Below, piece after piece: positions 14,920 to 18,447 of a DNA stretch of 18,447 nucleotides. Under the pieces are notes generated by a model. It was given only the letters and a program-made list of their open reading frames with translations. It made no database searches and was not told where the DNA came from. The position numbers were made by a program, and so were the translations under genes. The DNA comes from Geobacter sp. (GTDB lineage Bacteria; Desulfobacterota; Desulfuromonadia; Geobacterales; Geobacteraceae), in the NCBI GenBank assembly GCA_003857395.1, contig RPRC01000142.1:1-18447 (forward strand), in the 5' to 3' direction. The stretch's first letter is position 1, and each line of letters begins with the position of its first letter.

Positions 14920-15174
14920 GTGAAGCCGAGAATAAAAATCTGCATGGGGAGCTCCTGCTTCCGACGGGGAAACAGAAAGAATCTCGAGTTCATCGAGGCG
15001 TACCTGCAAGAGCACGGTTTTGTCGCAGAGGTTGAACTGGTTGGCAGCAGGTGCGAGGAGGAATGTCGCAAGGGGCCGAATCTGGAGCTTAACGGCCGGA
15101 TGTATCACGGCGTGAGTTTGGAGATTCTGGCCGAGCTCTTGGAGCAAGTTGTCGGGAGGCGATCCGATGCTTAG
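14920..15174 (+). CDS. Thioredoxin-like [2Fe-2S] ferredoxin linked to sensory hydrogenase
   Basis: This 84-residue protein corresponds to the C-terminal cluster domain of NuoE/HydC without the helical N-domain. It should bind one [2Fe-2S] cluster and move single electrons in the cytoplasm. Ligands are C8-x4-C13 (CMGSSC) and the C-x3-C pair CEEEC near residues 45-49; all four expected cysteines are present. The start is GTG 14920, with an excellent GGAGGAG at 14906-14912. The last 8 bp overlap the start of the hydrogenase-like gene, so the two are translationally coupled, and it is likely its electron partner. Stand-alone NuoE-like ferredoxins next to sensory [FeFe] hydrogenases are known in clostridia. 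The partner role is inferred from context. Confidence 0.85.
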   Translation: MKPRIKICMGSSCFRRGNRKNLEFIEAYLQEHGFVAEVELVGSRCEEECRKGPNLELNGRMYHGVSLEILAELLEQVVGRRSDA

Positions 15175-16927
15175 CATGGATTCTAGAAAGCCTGTCTATA
15201 CGGAAAAGACCGAATGCCAGGATTGCTTCAAATGCGTCCGCAAGTGTCCCGTGAAGGCGATCGAAATTGAGGAGGGGCGAGCCTCCATTGCCTCCGATCT
15301 CTGTATATTCTGTGGCCACTGCGTGGATGTCTGTTCCACAAAAGCGAAAAAGGTTCGAGACGACCTCTATCAGGCGAAGGACCTTCTCCGGCAGAAATCC
15401 CATGTTTACGTCTCACTTTCACCCTCCTATGTTGGCGAGTTTGCCGGCCTTGAACCATCATACCTTATAGCTGCGCTGAAAAGATTGGGCTTCACGGGTG
15501 TGAGTGAAACCGCACTCGGCGCTCAGCAGGTTTCAGCACGCGTTGCCGAGCATCTCCGCCAAGGCGACGCCAAGCTTACCATTTCTTCGGCATGTCCGGC
15601 GGCAGTCGATTTCGTCCAGAAATATCTCCCGGAACAGGCAGACTCCGTTACCCCCATTTTATCCCCACTGCTTTCACACTGCCGACTTCTGCGAAAAATC
15701 TTCGGTGAGGAAATCGGTATCGTCTTCATCGGACCCTGTGCCGCCAAAAAGCGTGAAGCGGATCGCCATCCAGACCTCCTTGATGTAGCGCTTACCTTTC
15801 AGGACCTTCACCGCTGGTTTAATGAAGAGGGGATAGACCCGGATGCGATGATCCCGAGAGGCGGGGATACCTTCCTGCCTGAAGCGGCAGGCGAAGGAGC
15901 GCTCTATCCCGTTGAAGGTGGGATGAATGAGACTATTCGGTTGTTGGGAGATTTCAACGACATACGTTTCATGACCCTGGCCGGTGTCTACTGTATTAAC
16001 AGGGCATTGACCGGACTTAAAATAGAAGAGCTTGACACCCGGGTCTTCGTTGAGATCCTCGCCTGCCAGGGAAGTTGTGTACATGGCCCTTGTACCAGCA
16101 AACAAAGGCCGTATCTGCTGGATGAATTGGAGGTCTACAATCGCGCCAATGTGCCCAAGGGGCGCATTGAACGGAACGTTTTAGTTGAGATTGAAGGCCT
16201 GCATCGTGAGGCGCCATTACCGGTGCAGCACCATACGGACGAGCAGATCAGCAAAGCCCTTCAACTGGTTGGCGCATACCGGGAGGAAGATGAGCTGAAT
16301 TGCGGGGGATGCGGTTACGATACCTGCCGGACTCTGGCTAGTGCCCTGCTGACGGGCCGGGCCGAACCTTCCATGTGTCTGTCCCATCTGCGTAAACTGG
16401 CCCAAAAGAAGGCCAATGCCTTGCTCCGCTGTATCCCGATGAGTGTTGTTATCGTCGGCGCAGACATGAAGGTCATCGAGTGCAATGAGAACTTTATTCG
16501 CATGTTCGATGAAGAGTATCTGTTTGTCAACCAGATACAGCCAGGACTCGAAGGTGCCTGCCTGGAGAAGCTGGTGCCGTTCTCCGACTTGTTTCATCCA
16601 GTACTTCTCACCGGACAGGACCTCCACCGCGATTCACTGCATATCAATAACAAGATTTACAACATTACGATCTTTACCATTGAAACCAATCAGGTGGTCG
16701 GTGGGGTGATACTTGATGTCACCGATACGGAAATGCACCGTGAACAGATTGCTCAGCGGGCCAAGCAGGTAATCCGGAAGAATCTGGAAACAGTTCAGGA
16801 AATCGCCTTCAGGCTGGGTGAGAACATGGCGGACACGGAAATACTCCTCAGATCTCTAGTCTACGGTTTTTCTTCCAAGGATATCAGTCTCATGGATGAA
16901 GCGGAGGATGGCTCAGATGTGGTCTAG
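15167..16927 (+). CDS. hydS: Putative sensory [FeFe] hydrogenase with PAS domain (HydS/HsfB type)
   Basis: The 586-residue protein starts at ATG 15167, with GGGAGG about 7 nt upstream; a TTG at 15149 is possible but lacks a site. Domains: a two-[4Fe-4S] ferredoxin (C17/20/23/27 and C46/49/52/56), an H-cluster domain, a C-terminal [4Fe-4S] domain (C379-x2-C382-x4-C387 with C404) and a PAS domain at about 418-515, then a helical tail. All four H-cluster cysteines remain (C143, C191, C300, C304), as does K194. The proton-relay Cys of TSCCP is Ala142 (SSACP), the Met before the second ligand is Gly189 (IGPC), and PGGC is QGSC. These changes and the PAS domain mark the sensory group rather than a fast enzyme. 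It likely reports H2 or redox state to the phosphatase encoded next. Confidence 0.9.
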   Translation: MLSMDSRKPVYTEKTECQDCFKCVRKCPVKAIEIEEGRASIASDLCIFCGHCVDVCSTKAKKVRDDLYQAKDLLRQKSHVYVSLSPSYVGEFAGLEPSYLIAALKRLGFTGVSETALGAQQVSARVAEHLRQGDAKLTISSACPAAVDFVQKYLPEQADSVTPILSPLLSHCRLLRKIFGEEIGIVFIGPCAAKKREADRHPDLLDVALTFQDLHRWFNEEGIDPDAMIPRGGDTFLPEAAGEGALYPVEGGMNETIRLLGDFNDIRFMTLAGVYCINRALTGLKIEELDTRVFVEILACQGSCVHGPCTSKQRPYLLDELEVYNRANVPKGRIERNVLVEIEGLHREAPLPVQHHTDEQISKALQLVGAYREEDELNCGGCGYDTCRTLASALLTGRAEPSMCLSHLRKLAQKKANALLRCIPMSVVIVGADMKVIECNENFIRMFDEEYLFVNQIQPGLEGACLEKLVPFSDLFHPVLLTGQDLHRDSLHINNKIYNITIFTIETNQVVGGVILDVTDTEMHREQIAQRAKQVIRKNLETVQEIAFRLGENMADTEILLRSLVYGFSSKDISLMDEAEDGSDVV

Positions 16928-18146
16928 GCGATGCGCTGTCACAGAAAAAAAAGAAATCAAGGAAAGTGCCATCCCTGATGATCTTTTTATCGAGATAGAG
17001 TGTTGTAAGCAGAATAAGCATGGTCAGGACATCTGTGGTGATTCCTTCATGACGCACAAGCTTCCGGAGGAAGATCGGGTGATATCCGTTCTTTCCGACG
17101 GGCTTGGTCATGGCCTCAAGGCAAACATTCTTTCAACCATGACCGCTACCATGGCGTTGAAGTTCACTGCCAGCGATGTTGATCTTATCAGTTCCGCAGA
17201 AACAATCATGAATGCCCTCCCTGTTTGCAGGGTCAGGAATATCAGCTACGCAACCTACACGATCGTCGATATCAGGATGCAGACCGACATCAGTATTGTC
17301 GAGATGGACAATCCCCCTTTTCTTCTTATCCGCAACGGCGAAGCGTTAACGTTCCCCTACAAGGAGGTTGAATCGCCATCCCTTGAGGGACGGAAAATGA
17401 AAACCTACAGCTTACAGGCTTTGCCGGAGGATCGACTGATCATAATCTCTGACGGGATTTCCCAGTCGGGCATCGGGACCGAACAGTTCAGGCTTGGCTG
17501 GAGGGTTGAGGGTTGCAAAAGATTTGTCTTGGAGCAGGTGTGTCTCGATCCGCAGATTTCTGCTCGATCGCTTGCCGGCAAAATACTTGCCGAAGCATTG
17601 GAAAAGGAAGAGGGGGGTCATGCCTATGATGACATGACCGTTGCGGTTTTCTACTTCCGAAAACCGCGTCGCATGCTTGTATTGACGGGCCCTCCTTTTC
17701 ATCAGAATCGTGACGCCTATTTTGCGAATATTTTCGATTCATTCAAGGGGATGAAGGTAATTTGTGGCGGGACGACGGCTAATATTGTTGCCAGGGAACT
17801 GAATCGCACCATTGTCGACCATCTTGAGACAACGGATGGGGATATTCCACCCATTGCGACTTTTGAAGGAGCAGACCTTGTTACTGAAGGGCTCCTTACA
17901 CTTACCAAGGTTGCACAATTATTGGAAAAAGGCGAGAGGCTGTCGCGCAGGAATGCCGCAACGATGCTACAGGAACGATTGCTTGAGTGTGACAGTATCA
18001 TGTTTCTTGTGGGGACCAAAATAAATGAGGCACACCAGGATCCCACCCATCCAATGGATTTGGAGATACGTCGTAACCTCATCAAAAGAATCTCTAAAAC
18101 ACTCGAGCGAAAATATCTGAAGGATGCACTCGTGCGTTTTATCTGA
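16917..18146 (+). CDS. PP2C/SpoIIE-type serine phosphatase with extra C-terminal domain
   Basis: The chosen start, ATG 16917, has GGAGG at 16903-16907 with 9-nt spacing and overlaps the hydS stop. An in-frame ATG at 16896 lacks such a site. Of the 409 residues, about 24-250 form a PP2C phosphatase domain. Metal-binding acids are visible at D42 (CGDSF), D61 (SDGLGHG), D179 (SDGISQSG) and D238/D239 (AYDDMTVAVF), so it should be active. No transmembrane or receiver domain is seen. Residues about 254-409 form a separate domain (VLTGPP, then ICGGTTANIVARELNR, later CDSIMFLVGTKINEAHQ) that I do not recognise. SpoIIE phosphatases usually dephosphorylate STAS-domain anti-anti-sigma proteins. Here the target is unknown, and the position after hydS suggests output of H2/redox sensing. 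Confidence 0.88.
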   Translation: MWSRRCAVTEKKEIKESAIPDDLFIEIECCKQNKHGQDICGDSFMTHKLPEEDRVISVLSDGLGHGLKANILSTMTATMALKFTASDVDLISSAETIMNALPVCRVRNISYATYTIVDIRMQTDISIVEMDNPPFLLIRNGEALTFPYKEVESPSLEGRKMKTYSLQALPEDRLIIISDGISQSGIGTEQFRLGWRVEGCKRFVLEQVCLDPQISARSLAGKILAEALEKEEGGHAYDDMTVAVFYFRKPRRMLVLTGPPFHQNRDAYFANIFDSFKGMKVICGGTTANIVARELNRTIVDHLETTDGDIPPIATFEGADLVTEGLLTLTKVAQLLEKGERLSRRNAATMLQERLLECDSIMFLVGTKINEAHQDPTHPMDLEIRRNLIKRISKTLERKYLKDALVRFI

Positions 18147-18447
18147 GTTGGCCAGGTAAAACCTGCAATAGGTGTTTTTCGGAAAGTGACGTAATGGTAG
18201 ACGCACTGAAATGCCTCAAGGCAAACAACTAACCTGATCGGGCAATTTGCTGTTATTGACATATTTTGTGTCAAAAGAAGAAGTGCTTTTGATTAAACCT
18301 TCAATTACGTAAATGAGTCTTCATGTCAGCAGAGCTTGGTTGTGTAGAATGGCTTACCCATCTTCCATGACGATAAAAAACCATAATATCAGTATGTTAT
18401 CTGGTCTTTATAAAATGTGTTCGAAGTTCTAAATGATAAATAAAAAA
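18147..18447. other. AT-rich non-coding end of window
   Basis: No gene is supported here. An inverted repeat TTGACA-N7-TGTCAA lies at 18256-18274 and is followed by AAAAG, so it may be a weak terminator or an operator. A tRNA-Leu D-arm-like string lies near 18186-18209 but does not fold into a tRNA. The last 200 bp are clearly richer in A and T than the operon before it. Confidence 0.4.

Noticed and set aside
18186..18240. tRNA-Leu-like string GGTAGACGCACTG
   Set aside because: The D-arm resemblance is good, but no anticodon stem, T arm or acceptor can be folded around it. It is a chance match or a decayed fragment at best.
1..18447. CRISPR arrays
   Set aside because: No regularly spaced direct repeats of 25-40 bp with unique spacers are present.

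Overview
The window looks like chromosome of an anaerobic deltaproteobacterium of the Geobacter / Pelobacter / Desulfuromonas kind. The reasons are a four-gene hndABCD hydrogenase operon of the Desulfovibrio type, a complete [FeFe]-hydrogenase maturation set, a PAS-type sensory [FeFe] hydrogenase, moderate GC with AT-rich gaps, and Geobacter-like intergenic inverted repeats. The taxonomic placement is inference; there is no rRNA or other marker here.

Region 1 (1-3051) is the right end of an integrated genomic island. It holds the C-terminal part of an AAA+ ATPase with a DUF234-like nuclease-fold domain, a small zinc-ribbon protein, and a leftward P4-type tyrosine integrase. Next to the integrase start are four copies of a 9-bp direct repeat and then a 3' fragment of tRNA-Cys(GCA), which ends in CCA and is followed by its own terminator. 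This is a classic attachment junction: the intact tRNA-Cys should lie to the left, outside the window.

Region 2 (3052-4170) has no convincing gene. It holds a good sigma70-like promoter with no gene behind it and a palindrome upstream of the hydrogenase operon.

Region 3 (4171-8370) is hndA-hndB-hndC-hndD, encoding a cytoplasmic NAD(P)/ferredoxin-linked, probably electron-bifurcating [FeFe] hydrogenase. It ends at a perfect 20-bp-stem terminator.

Region 4 (8371-13978) is the maturation cluster hydE-hydG-aspA-hydF. The radical-SAM enzymes HydE and HydG and the GTPase scaffold HydF build the 2Fe subcluster of the H-cluster. An aspartate ammonia-lyase gene sits inside the set and its stop codon overlaps the hydF start. 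An FNR-geometry palindrome lies just upstream of a candidate hydE promoter, and a perfect 26-bp inverted repeat separates hydG from aspA.

Region 5 (13979-14919) is non-coding. It contains a 180-bp MITE-like element with 18-bp terminal inverted repeats, and a sigma70-like promoter with a long leader before the next operon.

Region 6 (14920-18146) is a tightly overlapping three-gene operon: a thioredoxin-like [2Fe-2S] ferredoxin, a putative sensory [FeFe] hydrogenase (HydS/HsfB type with ferredoxin, H-cluster, FeS and PAS domains) and a PP2C/SpoIIE serine phosphatase with an unrecognised C-terminal domain. The likely logic is that HydS senses H2 or redox state and passes this to the phosphatase, which tunes expression of the catalytic hydrogenase or other targets. 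The last 300 bp are AT-rich and non-coding.
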